64,000 nucleotides of DNA from Spirosoma telluris (GTDB taxonomy: Bacteria > Bacteroidota > Bacteroidia > Cytophagales > Spirosomataceae). The stretch spans positions 7,803,001 to 7,867,000 of the forward strand of contig QLII01000001.1 in the NCBI GenBank assembly GCA_003259005.1. Reading direction: 5' to 3'. Below the pieces are notes generated by a model, which saw only the letters and a program-made list of their open reading frames with translations, was not told where the DNA came from and ran no database searches. A program made the translations under genes and the position numbers. Each line of letters opens with the position of its first letter. Position 1 is the first letter of the stretch. This document shows positions 27,962 through 38,206 of the stretch, in pieces.

Positions 27962-28766
27962 ATCGCCCCAATCATAACCGAAGTAACAATTCCCGTCCCA
28001 GTTTCGCCCCGAACCAGACGAGATGGTATTTGGTATTCAGTCTGTTATCGAGACTTTGAAGTCCGACCAGCAGATTGATAAATTGTACATGGATAAGGAG
28101 TTAAGTAACCCCGATATCCAGAATCTGGCCTTTCAAAAACGCGTTACGATTCAGCGTGTACCCGCCGAACGACTTGACCGATTTACCCGAAAAAATCACC
28201 AGGGTGTTGTCTGCCTGATTGCCCAGGTACAATACGTTAAGCTCTCAAATGTGATAGCTGATGTGTTCGAGCGGGGCGAACAGCCGTTTTTTCTTGTACT
28301 CGATCGCATTACCGATGTTCGGAACTTTGGGGCCATTGCCCGTACTGCCGAATGTACGGGTATCCAGTGCATCGTGATTCCGGGTCGAGGGGCAGCCGCT
28401 ATTAATTCCGATGCCATGAAAACCTCATCGGGTGCGTTGAATCATATTTCGGTTTGTCGCGAACCAGACTTGACCGAGACGGTCAAATACCTTCAGGCAT
28501 CGGGCATTACGGTGGTAGCCTGTACCGAAAAATCGAGCCGCGATCTATATGAGCGAAGCACGGATCTTACGGGTCCCATTGCCGTTATAATGGGTTCGGA
28601 AGAAGACGGTATTTCGCCTGAACTGCTCCGAATGGTTGATACGCACGTTAAGATTCCGCTGCTGGGCGCAGTCGGCTCCCTGAACGTATCGGTGGCAACG
28701 GGCGTAGTGCTCTATGAAGCTGTACGCCAGCGGAGTATGAAGGTTAACGTTGCTGAGCAGGCTTAG
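27934..28766 (+). CDS. rlmB: 23S rRNA (guanosine-2'-O)-methyltransferase, RlmB/TrmH family, one frame break
   Basis: A SpoU-type knotted methyltransferase of about 278 residues that 2'-O-methylates rRNA. The N-terminal substrate-binding domain begins EMVFGIQSVIETL. The catalytic domain shows LDRITDVRNFGAIARTAEC (motif 1), PIAVIMGSEEDGIS (motif 2) and IPLLGAVGSLNVSVATGVVLYE (motif 3). The shorter frame starts at GTA-adjacent 28023, but adding one G near 28020 links it to an Arg/Asn-rich leader starting MENRRNPRVNRPNHNR at 27934, which is usual for Bacteroidota RlmB. I therefore take 27934 as the start. Four bases separate it from the convergent HD gene. Confidence 0.88.
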
Positions 28767-28770
28767 AACG

Positions 28771-29370
28771 TTAGATTTCCGTCTTTTTCAGAATTCCACG
28801 GTCAACGCTATCATGTAGGAGTTGCTCTGCATACTGCCAGATGGTAGCGGACCCGTGCTTGATGGCCTGCTTCTTTTGATAGACTTTGCTGTAGTCCACA
28901 TCAAATTCCTGCCAGGTTCCGCCATTATTCGATACGTTTTGAAGCAAAGGTTCTAATCGATCCATTGATCGGGCAAACTTTGCTTCATCCGTTTTACTTT
29001 CTTCAAATTCTTCCCAGATCGCAATAAATTCGGCTGCCTGTTCTATGGGTAGTAGGCCAAAAATGCGTTCGGCGGCTATCCGTTCTTCAGCGGTGTTGTC
29101 ATGACTTTTTTGCGTGTCGTAGATGAAGGTGTCTCCGGCGTCTATCTCGACAATGTCATGGATCAACAGCATCTTGAGTACTTTCAACAGATCAACCGGA
29201 GCGTTTGCGTGTTGAACCAGAACGATGGCCATCATGGCTAAATGCCAGCTATGTTCTGCGTCATTTTCGTTTCGGTCACTATTGAAAAGCTTCGTCTTGC
29301 GCTGAATGTATTTGATCTTATCGATCTCTTTAATGAACTCGATTTGCTTTATTAACTGATCGGGATGCAT
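28771..29370 (-). CDS. HD-domain hydrolase (YfbR/HDDC2-like)
   Basis: A 199-residue HD protein. The metal ligands are in DAEHSWHLAMMA (His near residue 41), MLLIHDIVEIDAGDTF (HD near residue 72) and an Asp near residue 133 (ARSMDRLEPLLQN). Relatives are 5'-deoxynucleotidases, so a nucleotide-pool role is likely but not proven. Intact frame. It is convergent with rlmB. Confidence 0.9.
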   Translation of the reverse strand: MHPDQLIKQIEFIKEIDKIKYIQRKTKLFNSDRNENDAEHSWHLAMMAIVLVQHANAPVDLLKVLKMLLIHDIVEIDAGDTFIYDTQKSHDNTAEERIAAERIFGLLPIEQAAEFIAIWEEFEESKTDEAKFARSMDRLEPLLQNVSNNGGTWQEFDVDYSKVYQKKQAIKHGSATIWQYAEQLLHDSVDRGILKKTEI

Positions 29371-29477
29371 AGCTACTAGAATTGGCGATTTATATCAGTG
29401 AACCTGTTTAAACGTTTAGTTTTTAAGTCGAATTAGGTGGTTTTCTGTCATTCCGACGGCCCGGTCAGAAATAGGGG

Positions 29478-29523
29478 AACACTAAAAAGGTCACTCCCCT
29501 GTGGGAATGACCTTTTTAGTGTT
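29478..29523. terminator. Strong bidirectional hairpin after the cytochrome c gene
   Basis: Arms of about 21 nt: AACACTAAAAAGGTCACTCC on the left and its complement on the right with one mismatch, around a 4-nt loop. The A/T-rich outer part gives U tracts in both directions. It lies 20 bp past the cytochrome c stop on the minus strand. Confidence 0.85.
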
Positions 29524-29542
29524 GAAAATTCCAATAATCAGC

Positions 29543-29941
29543 TTATGCCGATTTCTTGGATTTCTTGGTAGTGGTTGTTTTTTTTGTCGTCGTCTTTGTC
29601 TTTGCGTCACCATCCAGCGAGTTGATCCAGACAGCCAGCTTCATGGCATCTTCTTTCGGTACCTGGGTCATTGGAGCCATTGGGGGGTAACCTGGCCAGT
29701 GAGCAGGATTAGGTGTATAAATCAACTTGACGATTTCGTCGTTTGAATATTTTTTCTTGGCTACATCTGCATAGGCTGGGCCAACCAATCGCTGATTAGG
29801 GCGGTGGCAGGCAATGCAAGTATACTTTTGCATCAGGACATTCATATCTGCCGGAATGTCGGCTGGTGCCTGAGCGTTAGCGTCGAAAGAGGCTACGGCG
29901 AGCGCAGCCGAAGCGATGAGAATGCCAAACGTTTTTTTCAT
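29543..29941 (-). CDS. Periplasmic class I cytochrome c with Lys/Thr-rich tail
   Basis: A 132-residue protein with a signal peptide (cleavage after DANAQA near residue 24) and one heme c site, CIACH near residue 42. The distal Met is probably in PPMAPMTQVP near residue 88. It is a small mono-heme electron carrier of the cytochrome c551/c552 type. After the domain there is an 18-residue tail of Lys, Thr and Ser only, which is basic and probably disordered. Nearby genes do not reveal the partner oxidase. Intact frame, clear terminator. Confidence 0.93.
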   Translation of the reverse strand: MKKTFGILIASAALAVASFDANAQAPADIPADMNVLMQKYTCIACHRPNQRLVGPAYADVAKKKYSNDEIVKLIYTPNPAHWPGYPPMAPMTQVPKEDAMKLAVWINSLDGDAKTKTTTKKTTTTKKSKKSA

Positions 29942-30116
29942 GAGAATCGGGTAAACGATAAATGGACGAACTTGATTGATAACCGGGCTTTAGGTCAGCC
30001 TCGCAAAAATAGACGGTTTGCGATGATAACCCAATTTTAGTTTCGCTTTTCCTATTAAACTAAACATTAGACAGTTGTTCTAGTAAAACGTTTAATATTT
30101 GCCAAAACGAAAAATC

Positions 30117-30854
30117 ATGCAACCCCTCGATCGCTTCTCTGGCCATGCGGATCTATACGCGCAATATCGAATAGATTACCCTGCCGAATTATATGATTTT
30201 GTAGGCTCATTCGTCGGAAACCGGCAAACTGCCTGGGATTGTGCTACCGGAAATGGGCAGGTGGCAGGTGCTTTAGCCGCTGTTTTTGAGCAAGTTGAGG
30301 CTACCGATATTAGTGAGACACAGCTTATTCTCGCAGTACAAAAGCCGAACATCCATTACCAGCTAAGCCCTGCTGAGCAAACGCCTTTTGCCAGCCAAAC
30401 GTTCGACCTTATTACAGTTGCTCAGGCTCTACACTGGTTCGATGTTAGTGCCTTTCATCAGGAAGTCAGGCGAGTAGCCAAGCCTGGTGCCGCCATTGCC
30501 GAATGGGGGTATGGCTTAGTACAACTGGGCCTCGATCTTGATCCCATACTGCTGGATTTCTACCGAAACCGAATCGGGCCATATTGGGACCCGCAACGAA
30601 AATATATTGATAATGAATATGCTACCTTGCCATTCCCCTTTGTCAATGCACAACGGGCAACATTCACTGCCCAACGAACCTGGACATTGGACCGATTTCT
30701 AAACTATTTACGGACCTGGTCGGCGGTGCGCCAGTACATTCACGAAAATGAAGAAGATCCCGTAAAATGGTTCGGAGAGGAGTTGAAACCAATTTGGGGC
30801 GACGGAGAGCGCACGGTTCATTTCCCGATTTTTTTACGAGTCGGGCAGGTTTGA
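30117..30854 (+). CDS. Class I SAM-dependent methyltransferase
   Basis: About 245 residues. I start at the ATG giving MQPLDRFSGHADLYAQYR; an in-frame TTG 18 bp upstream is less likely. Motif I is TAWDCATGNGQVAGAL near residue 39, then VEATDISETQL, and FDLITVAQALHWFD near residue 98, the usual sequence of the methyltransf_11 group related to TMT1-like enzymes. The C-terminus has YLRTWSAVRQYIHEN. The substrate is unknown. It stands alone, with DUF4180 convergent downstream. Confidence 0.92.
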   Translation: MQPLDRFSGHADLYAQYRIDYPAELYDFVGSFVGNRQTAWDCATGNGQVAGALAAVFEQVEATDISETQLILAVQKPNIHYQLSPAEQTPFASQTFDLITVAQALHWFDVSAFHQEVRRVAKPGAAIAEWGYGLVQLGLDLDPILLDFYRNRIGPYWDPQRKYIDNEYATLPFPFVNAQRATFTAQRTWTLDRFLNYLRTWSAVRQYIHENEEDPVKWFGEELKPIWGDGERTVHFPIFLRVGQV

Positions 30855-30911
30855 TTAGATACATTTCCTGCTCAAAAACGGCAAAACTGCTAGCATGAAA
30901 AATATAATTTA

Positions 30912-31280
30912 TCATCTTCCAAGCCTTTCTAAGGCTTCGTCCACCGAATCAACAAAATTAATTTGCCCAACCTTATTGCTCTCGTCTATGAAATCGTTAA
31001 GGCTTTTGCTTGAATAGTTCGTGAAATCACCAACGATAGCCAGCTTAACGTGAAAATTTGAAAACTTTTGAAGTATCTCACCGGCTATCCCCGTTTTTAA
31101 ATCGAAAAAATCGGGTGTTATGTTTTTCTGGTGGATAATGATACTGTCAAAGCCCTGGTAATATAAATCGGCTAACAAACTCAAGCCATCGTCAGTGGTT
31201 TTAATGACCATATCCGGTGAAATCACTCCAGCAATTTGTAGATCGTTTAGTTGATGTATTTTGATTTCGATTGGTTTCAT
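30912..31280 (-). CDS. DUF4180 protein
   Basis: A 122-residue protein with the conserved core SIIIHQKNITPDFFDLKTGI near residue 49, then GEILQKFSNFHVKLAIVGDF and SSKSLNDFIDESNKVGQI. The fold resembles a STAS-like alpha/beta domain. No function is known to me. The frame is intact. Between 31281 and the M14 gene (31766) I find no convincing gene: a leftward frame at 31277-31591 has unnatural composition and no start context, and repeat R4 occupies the end of the stretch. Confidence 0.88.
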   Translation of the reverse strand: MKPIEIKIHQLNDLQIAGVISPDMVIKTTDDGLSLLADLYYQGFDSIIIHQKNITPDFFDLKTGIAGEILQKFSNFHVKLAIVGDFTNYSSKSLNDFIDESNKVGQINFVDSVDEALERLGR

Positions 31281-31651
31281 TCGTTTTTATATCCTGAAGT
31301 ATGCAGGGCAAGTTCAGCAATTAGTAGAAACACCACATCCTGAATTCTACTAATCGATGAGCATGATGATGACTTGTGCAAGATAAAATGCCTGAGAGGA
31401 GAAAGCAAACTGAACCTCTCCGGCCATGATTCATACATGCAAACTGATCGAATAAGTATACAGGAGCCTGGTAATGGCGATATTTCTTCGATTAATGGGT
31501 TTCGCTCAATCTGCTCCATCGGACACCTGGAAACCAACACCACACCAAAAGCAAACCGCGCCCTGCACCACATCTGAATTGAGTGTGACACGGGACGCGG
31601 TTATTAGTTTTTAGTTGTTAAGGAAGTATGGTTTTATTTTAGGGCAGCGAG

Positions 31652-31770
31652 TTTAGTACTCGTACAAACTGGATTCTAATGGATTCTATAGATTCTATGG
31701 TAGTGATAGTCAGTAGCCATAGCATAGAATCTATAGAATCAACCAGAATCCAGTCCGGCAAAGCACTAGT
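31652..31770. repeat. Interspersed palindromic repeat, copy R4 (no GC core)
   Basis: About 119 bp. The arms can be aligned over about 50 bp: the left arm contains ACTGGATTCTAATGGATTCT and TATAGATTCTATGG, and the right arm gives the same order when complemented. The right end GGCAAAGCACTAGT equals that of R2 and R3. Units of about 9 nt (GATTCTATN) recur inside the arms. The ACTAGT end contains the TAG stop of the M14 peptidase gene on the minus strand. Confidence 0.82.
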
Positions 31771-34590
31771 CTTCGCTAACGACATCGCTACTCTGGGACC
31801 CGCTTTTGCCCGAACCGTATAGCTGGTTGAAGAGCAGTTTAAACGTTCCCTGCGCTTGCCCCGGAAAGTGATCTCTGGGCCAAAGGCGTAGAATTTACCA
31901 GCTCCAATGGGTGCCATGAAAGCGGCTACACCATCCTGCAAGTACGATTGGCCCCACGCCCAGCCACTACGCAGCGGCTTGTTGGTATCAAACCAGGCGA
32001 GTGGGGTTATAATCCCCTTAGCAATGGCTTCGGGAGCGATTTTGAACACCGGACTGGCATCGAAATACACATCGGTCAGGCTAGGCATACCCCAGGTTGC
32101 ATGTTGGGTCGAATCCAGCGTCACGCGCAAAACGCTACCCGGAATATAGTATTTCTCATTCGGTAGAGGGCGTTCGGTACCGGCATTAGTCATTTCGGTT
32201 AAGGCGTTTTTAACCGGCAATTTCAGGTGATAGGCCAGGTTGGTGCTGGTTCCAATCGTAACAACTGATCCGCCTGCTTCCAGGAAGGCTTTGATTTGCG
32301 GAATCGACTTGCTGGCCGTGATTTTGCCTAACCATGGACGATATTCGGCTGGTGTTGTTTCTTCTTTCGGCTCACGTTCCAGACCTCTGAAAATATCGTT
32401 ATCAGCACCTGTGGCTGGTGGGATAGCGCGCGTTACAAAGATGATGACATCGAATTTCTTCCGTAAATCACCGGCATCAATATCCTGTGGGTAAATCAAC
32501 TTTATTGGGAAGTGATATTGCTCCATCAGGAAGCGTACCCAGCCTGAAGGCATCGATCCACCGTAGGTATCCCACAAGGCAATCCGCATGGGCGATACTT
32601 TGGACATCGAGGCCGTTGGCTTTTTGGCAATGCCGGTCACTTCGATACCCAGCTCTTTAGCTGATTTGTCCAGCAGCGACTTGGCTTTGGCCGAAGCCGG
32701 AACGAAAAATGCACCAGATTCTACCGTCGATTTGCCCCTGCGCCATTAGGCAAGCGGAATACGTCGATGCCCGAGGCCAGCAAGTCATTAGCCGCAATAA
32801 AGGAGTTGTTAGCCCTGGCACTCAGCAGATAACCACCCCGGCCGTACCTGCCACGTGCCCTTCGGGTGACTGGAGTTCGCCATAGGGGAGTTTTTTGAAT
32901 GGACCATCGAAACCATCTAACACCCGGTCGAACTGAACGTTCATCAGGTAAGCCAGTGTCCAGCCAGCAGCATCGTAGGGCCGAACAGGAGGGCCACCCG
33001 GATACTGGAAATCGTTCGGGTGGTCCTGTGGTTCGAACATGTCCAGCAAGTGAGGCCGGAAAGCCTGATCAGCCTTCACGACGTAAGAACCCGCTGGGTA
33101 TTTTTTGCCCGCAACCGTAAAGTCGGCGGTAGCTTGCTGAATCTGGATGCCAGTACGGATCAGGGCATTGACGAACTTAACCGCCGTTGCGAAATCGGGT
33201 TGATTAGCTGGAATGATGAACCCACGTGGATCACGAAGAACCGGAGCCTTCATGATGGTATCATAATATTTAACCGGCATACCACCACCACGTGGAATGA
33301 AGCCAAACTGCGCCAGAGCCGCGTTTGCAGAGGTCGACGTTGGTTTTTTTGGATCTGTCTGATAGGCCTGATTGATCGCGTCGATTTTCTTCGGCGAAAG
33401 CCCCCAATAATCCTTGCTACCCCGTTCGATGGAGTTTTTGCCCATCTTATAAATGTTAAACAGTAATTCGTCGCGATAGCGGGAAGCATAGTTGAGCACC
33501 GCGTAGTTGAGTGATACCGAGTAGTCAATCGACTGCCTATAATGCCACTTTTGAGGGTAACCGGAAATGGTGTGTTGCCGTTAGGAATTAGGCGGCTGGG
33601 TACCAATGGAATATCCTCTGGCGTTGGTCCACCAACGATTTCGGTGAGTAGCCCGATCATGTTGTGGAAGTGCGTGGTAGTACGCAGACCACCGTTATAC
33701 CAGGTCGAGAAAACTGAACCACCCAGACGTGTGTAGCCAGGTTTGTTTTCCACGTTCATCCGGTTGATCATGGCCGCACCCAGAGCATCGATACCCGTAA
33801 CCATTAACGGATCGAATACGTAGTTGAACGGATCGCGGTAGGGAGGGCCCGCCAAAATCGACCCGGCAGGGCCAGCCTGGTGGTGATTGTACATGATCTG
33901 CGGAAACCACTCGACAAACAACTGCCGACCAATGTTCTGAGTTTCCTTCAGGTTCATGATGAAGAAATCACGGTTGTTGTCGTGACCAGCGTATTTTTCA
34001 TACAGGCGGGGCAGGTTATCCAGCGACCGCTTTTCGGGTTTGGGCTCGCGCATGTACCAGTTCGATACAAGTTCCTGGCCATCAGGGTTGGCGTGCGTGA
34101 GCAGGATAACGGTATTATCCAGAATCCGCATCGTTTCGGGATCTTTCCGGCTCACCAGTTGCCAGATGGTTTCGATAAGTTGGTGCGTACCAACGGTTTC
34201 GGTTGCGTGCAGACCGCCATCAATCCAGACAACGGCTTTGCCTTCATTGGCCAGCGTACGTGCCTGATCGTCGGTGAGCCCTTCCGCCCGGGCAAGTTTC
34301 TGCGAGATTTCCTGATAGCGAGCCAGTTTTTTCAGGTTTTCCGGCGACGAAACGATCAGCATAAACTGGTGACGGCCTTCTTCGGTCAAGCCAATGTCCA
34401 TCAACTTGGTTCGATCAGAGGCAGCGGCTATTTTCTTAACGTAAGCCTCCGTTTGGGTGTAGGTGGCGAGTTGATAATCGTCGCCGATGTTGAAGCCAAA
34501 ATGTTCCCTGGGTGAGGGTAGTGTCTGAGCCAATGCTGAGCTCACACTAACCAGCACCATAACAAGGAGTGAATAAGTAGAATAACGCAT
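31766..34590 (-). CDS. Secreted M14-family zinc carboxypeptidase, four frame breaks
   Basis: About 940 residues when joined. A signal peptide (residues 1-21, SSALAQ) leads into an M14 catalytic domain: zinc ligands in WIDGGLHATETVG (HxxE) near residue 124 and YNHHQAGP near residue 233, and a catalytic Glu probably in GLLTEIVGGPTPED. A long C-terminal region follows, with a glutamine-amidotransferase-like Rossmann segment (MRIALWDTYGGSMPSGWVRF, VIIFVTRA). Single-base breaks are at 33549-33552, 32836-32839, 32735-32738 and 31859-31862; each is repaired by one base in a homopolymer. After the last repair the protein ends GSQSSDVVSED with TAG at 31766-31768, inside the end of repeat R4. Confidence 0.87.
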
Positions 34591-35201
34591 TATTGATGAA
34601 TTGATTTGGGGTTTTATACGAGTTAGTTCAGGGTGTGCAGTTTCTATTGACGAGGGTGCCAGAGAATATAAATTAGATTGGAATTCAATATAATTTATCC
34701 GATTTTATGAATGGGTATGCAGGGAGAATAAAATTTTTAATAACCCATTAATTTAAATATAATCTTTGTTATCTGCTATAAATATAGGTAACCGTTTGGT
34801 AATACTGGTAAATGACCGTATAAAGGCACACCCTACCGTAGAGTTACCAGAATAAAGTGGCGACTACCTAATGGAGTAAGTAAAAATACTACTACTCTTC
34901 CAATTTAGATTCGGTTGATACTGTCGCTATTGAAAATCAATTCTTTTGCTATTGATTTTCAATATAGTAGACCTAAAAGAATCAACCGCGCGGGCGTCGG
35001 ACACGGTCCGCCGTTGCGGGCCGATGCCGCCCCGAGGAACAATAGAATCTATTTTGGCAAAGCACTAGTTTTAAATAAGCCGGATATCGGTCATTAAACG
35101 AACAGGACTTTTGCCTGAAGCTGTGCTACAGTTATTCGTAGCGGTTATGTGATGACTCGAAGCGGAAGTTATAATAATCTAAACCCCTTGAATTAAGGTC
35201 G
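34591..35201. other. 610-bp intergenic region with repeat R3
   Basis: The region upstream of the M14 peptidase is AT-rich (34600-34890) and may hold its promoter, though I see no clear TAnnTTTG box on the minus strand. R3 (34891-35069) fills the middle. No gene is supported. Confidence 0.55.
34891..35069. repeat. Interspersed palindromic repeat, copy R3 (GC core inverted)
   Basis: About 179 bp. Left end ACTACTCTTCCAATTTAGATT, right end TTTTGGCAAAGCACTAGT. The AT-rich middle shares TTGATTTTCAATATAGTAG with R1 in the same orientation, but the GC core (34986-35036) is at the right arm and inverted relative to R1 and R2. TATTGAAAATCAA and TTGATTTTCAATA also form an internal palindrome. Confidence 0.87.
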
Positions 35202-35834
35202 TTACCTCGGATGGAGGTGCTGAAATTCATCTTTGCCCTTATTGGTAAAGTATGGGATGAGTAGCGACCAGAGGGCATGGCAATAACTTTTTACCTGTAA
35301 GTCACTGGCACCGATCCCGCGCATTCGCTCAAAACACATCCAGTTTTCAGTCATCATTGTAAATCGGTGTGACAATAAAGCTAATGAGTCAGGGGCTATA
35401 GGATGCTGTAAAGCTCCTCTCGACATACTGAACTTCAATAGCCATTCGGTTTGCATAAGTTGATAGCTGATATGCCTTCGGTGATGCTGCCGTAGCGAGG
35501 GAAACGCTCGCATCAATTCCAGTGTGTCAGTGAAAAAAAAACTGTACTGTTGCTGTAAATAAAACGTGTTTTTTAAATAGTAATCAATTGTACTAAAAAT
35601 AGGGGCTTGACTTACTTCGAGTAATAATTTATCCTGCATGTTTATGATGGATTGATACAGGGTTTCAATCAACACATCTTTTGTCTTGAAGTGATATGCC
35701 AGATTCCCAACACTAACCCCTGCTTCATCAGCAATATGCTGAAGTCGGACGCTCACAAATCCAAAGTGGTTAAATAAATATAAAGCCGCTTTGAGAAGCC
35801 TATGCTTACTGTCGTATTGCGCTTTTTGGGCCAT
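35202..35834 (-). CDS. TetR-family transcriptional regulator
   Basis: A 210-residue TetR-like repressor. The N-terminal helix-turn-helix is HRLLKAALYLFNHFGFVSVR and LQHIADEAGVSVGNLAYHFK (residues 11-50), followed by a helical ligand domain of unfamiliar type with many aromatic residues. It is divergent from the first DUF4331 gene, separated by 596 bp, so it may control that cluster or itself; ligand and operator are not visible. Intact frame. Confidence 0.92.
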   Translation of the reverse strand: MAQKAQYDSKHRLLKAALYLFNHFGFVSVRLQHIADEAGVSVGNLAYHFKTKDVLIETLYQSIINMQDKLLLEVSQAPIFSTIDYYLKNTFYLQQQYSFFFTDTLELMRAFPSLRQHHRRHISYQLMQTEWLLKFSMSRGALQHPIAPDSLALLSHRFTMMTENWMCFERMRGIGASDLQVKSYCHALWSLLIPYFTNKGKDEFQHLHPR

Positions 35835-36430
35835 TAGTAAAGGATATAGGGTGATTACTAGCTACTTGCATGTATTCCGACAAATCGCTGGCAAGTACCG
35901 TTTTTTGTTATCGTTGAGTGCATGGTGTAAAAAAGGCTCTGCCAAATTTACATAGGATACTAACGTAATGTAATTGGTGTCTGGATTGCAACAGGGCGGG
36001 CAAGACGCTTTTTTACCAGTCAGCTTTGTGGCCATTTGCCAGTATATTTTCAGTCTTCCTGTTGGCTTGCAGGCTACCAGTATTGGAAAATGTTTTCTAA
36101 TTATCTAGTACTTTTTTTAGAAAAAATTAAAACCAGAAAACCATATAGACTTGATCCGAGTATATACGTCTAATTACAACAACTAGCCCCTAACCAATCC
36201 AAAAACCGTATGAAAAAAGAGTACGTTGCTGCCCTTGTTTGTTTGTACCCGCTCTCTGCTCGTATCGTTTAATGATGCGATCCCTGTAAGTTCTCCTACG
36301 GCTTAATCGCCCGTTCTCTCAACGTCATTTCTGATTCTTAGTGACTTTAGCAGGTTTTGCCTGCTCCGGTATCCTATTGCCTTGTCTTTTTTAGTAGTAC
36401 AATTTTTTCACTTTTAAACACAATTATGCT
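35835..36430. other. 596-bp divergent intergenic region before the DUF4331 genes
   Basis: No full gene. A 20-codon ORF at 36210-36272 (+), MKKEYVAALVCLYPLSARIV, resembles the start of a signal peptide and then stops; it may be a leader or a relic. A small hairpin, AGCAGG with CCTGCT, lies near 36349-36364. The region probably contains the promoter of the DUF4331 cluster. Confidence 0.4.
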
Positions 36431-38181
36431 ATGCGCACGTTTCCTTTGTGCTCTGGTCGACTTAGGATACTGTTCCTGAGTGGTGCCTTGTTGCTGCTTG
36501 CGATTGGCGGTTATGCGTCCAGTCACCGTGAAGCTCCCCTGATCTCTAACGATCCGCTGGCCGATAACACGGATGTATATGCCTTTAAAAGCCCCGACGA
36601 TCCGAATACGATCACGATTATTGCCAACTACATTCCGTTCCAGTTACCAGAAGGAGGCCCTAATTACTACACCTTTGGCGAGCGAATTCGGTACGAAATT
36701 CACATCAAGAACAAGGCGAATACGGCGTATGATGATATTACGTACCGGTTTACATTCTCTAGAAACAACGAAGATCCCAGCACGTTTTTTAACATCCGTC
36801 TGGGTAAGCAGAATCTGAAGACCACCTACATTTGCGAAAAAAGCGTAAACGGCGGGCCATTCACCGCCATTGTGAGTAATGGTGTGGTACCCGCCTATAA
36901 TATTGGACCACGCTCGATTGACACACCAGGTCTTGGATTAGGAAAGGACTATAATACGCTCATCGAACAGTCGATTGCAACCGCTTCGTCGGGCGAAAAA
37001 GTATTCTGCGGACCTGCTGATGACCCTTTCTTTGTTGATCTGGCAGGGGCGTTTGACGTTGGTAACTTCCGGCCCGACGGCAATTCGGTGAATCCACCTA
37101 AAGATGGACTTGCTCGCTACAATGTCCATTCAATTGCGCTGAAGATTCCGGTTAATCTGTTGCAGAAAGATGGCAAGAGTGTTTCCCAGGCATCGACTAT
37201 TCTGGACCCTGATTATGTAATTGGTGTCTGGGCATCGGCCAGCCGCCAGAAACTGAAAACGTTGTATGGTGGTGGGGATGTAGGCTATGATGGTGAGTAT
37301 GTGCAGGTATCGCGCTTAGGGATGCCCTTGACCAACGAAGCCGTTATTCCAATCGGTATGAAAGACAAATGGAATACGCTGACGCCGTACAATGGCAACG
37401 ACCTCCAGTTTGCCAAATACTTCACTAACCCTGAACTGGCCCTGTACATGGACGATTCGCAGTTTGGCGGAGCCGTTCCTTCCTTAAAAGCCCTTCGAAT
37501 TCAGTCGAAGTCATTAGGCTCGTTTGATTTCCGCAATGGCAAGCCCGGCCTGTTTGGCCTCAAAGGCAACTCAGCCCTGGATGGTACGGCCCTGGCCGAA
37601 GCGGCCTTCGGGGGCGTGCTGCTGCCCGATAATGCCAGTCCACGTGCCGTTGACCTGCTGCCCATCTTCTACACCGGGGTGCCCAACCTGAAGCCCTATC
37701 AACTGGCGACGGGCAAAGGGGGTAATCCGCTGGCGGCTGGTAAGCCCTTCATTCACAACTTTCTGCCAACGCTGGGGATATGCTTCGGTTAAACATGGCC
37801 GTTCCTGCCACTCCTCGTAACGACCCTAAGTTCAGCTCGCTGGGCTTGGTAGGGGCAGCAGTGCTGGGTCTGACCGATGCGGCTTACACCAATCCGAACC
37901 TGCAGTTCATTCCCAACATGGACGGCTTTCCGAATGGTCGTCGGTTGGAGGATGATGTGACCACGATTGAGTTGCAGGCCGTGGGAGGAGTGGTGTTAGC
38001 CGCCATTGGACTATGGTACGATGACTTTGTACCCGGTCAATCGCCCGTAACGCCCAATTTGGGGAATGTACTGAAGTTTAGCGCCGGTGTAACCAAAAAC
38101 GACACCACGCTGCGAGCAAACTTCCCCTATGTGCAAACACCATGGCGTGGTCTCAACTATACCAAAGTGACCAAATTCTAA
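36431..38181 (+). CDS. Secreted DUF4331 protein, first copy, one frame break
   Basis: About 583 residues. A signal peptide (residues 1-30) is followed by the family opening SSHREAPLISNDPLADNTDVYAFKS and by IANYIPFQLPEGGPNYYTFG. The family's roles are unknown; many members are exported and lie beside TonB receptors. The frame breaks at 37774-37777, where this copy has GGGG and the downstream paralogue has GGGGG at the equivalent place; adding one G restores FLPTLGDMLRLNMAVPATPR. The protein ends PWRGLNYTKVTKF and lacks the C-terminal sorting domain of its paralogue, so it may stay in the periplasm or be anchored differently. The second copy starts 25 bp downstream. Confidence 0.9.
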
Positions 38182-38206
38182 TCACGTCAATCTTCTGGCA
38201 ACAATC

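Noticed and set aside
31277..31591. Leftward frame of 104 codons after DUF4180
   Set aside because: No start context or domain, and it runs antiparallel through non-coding sequence up to repeat R4; kept as non-coding.
33880..34515. Long rightward open frame (211 codons) opposite the M14 peptidase gene
   Set aside because: It lies antisense to a well-conserved catalytic domain and has no recognisable domain; its openness is a by-product of codon use on the other strand.
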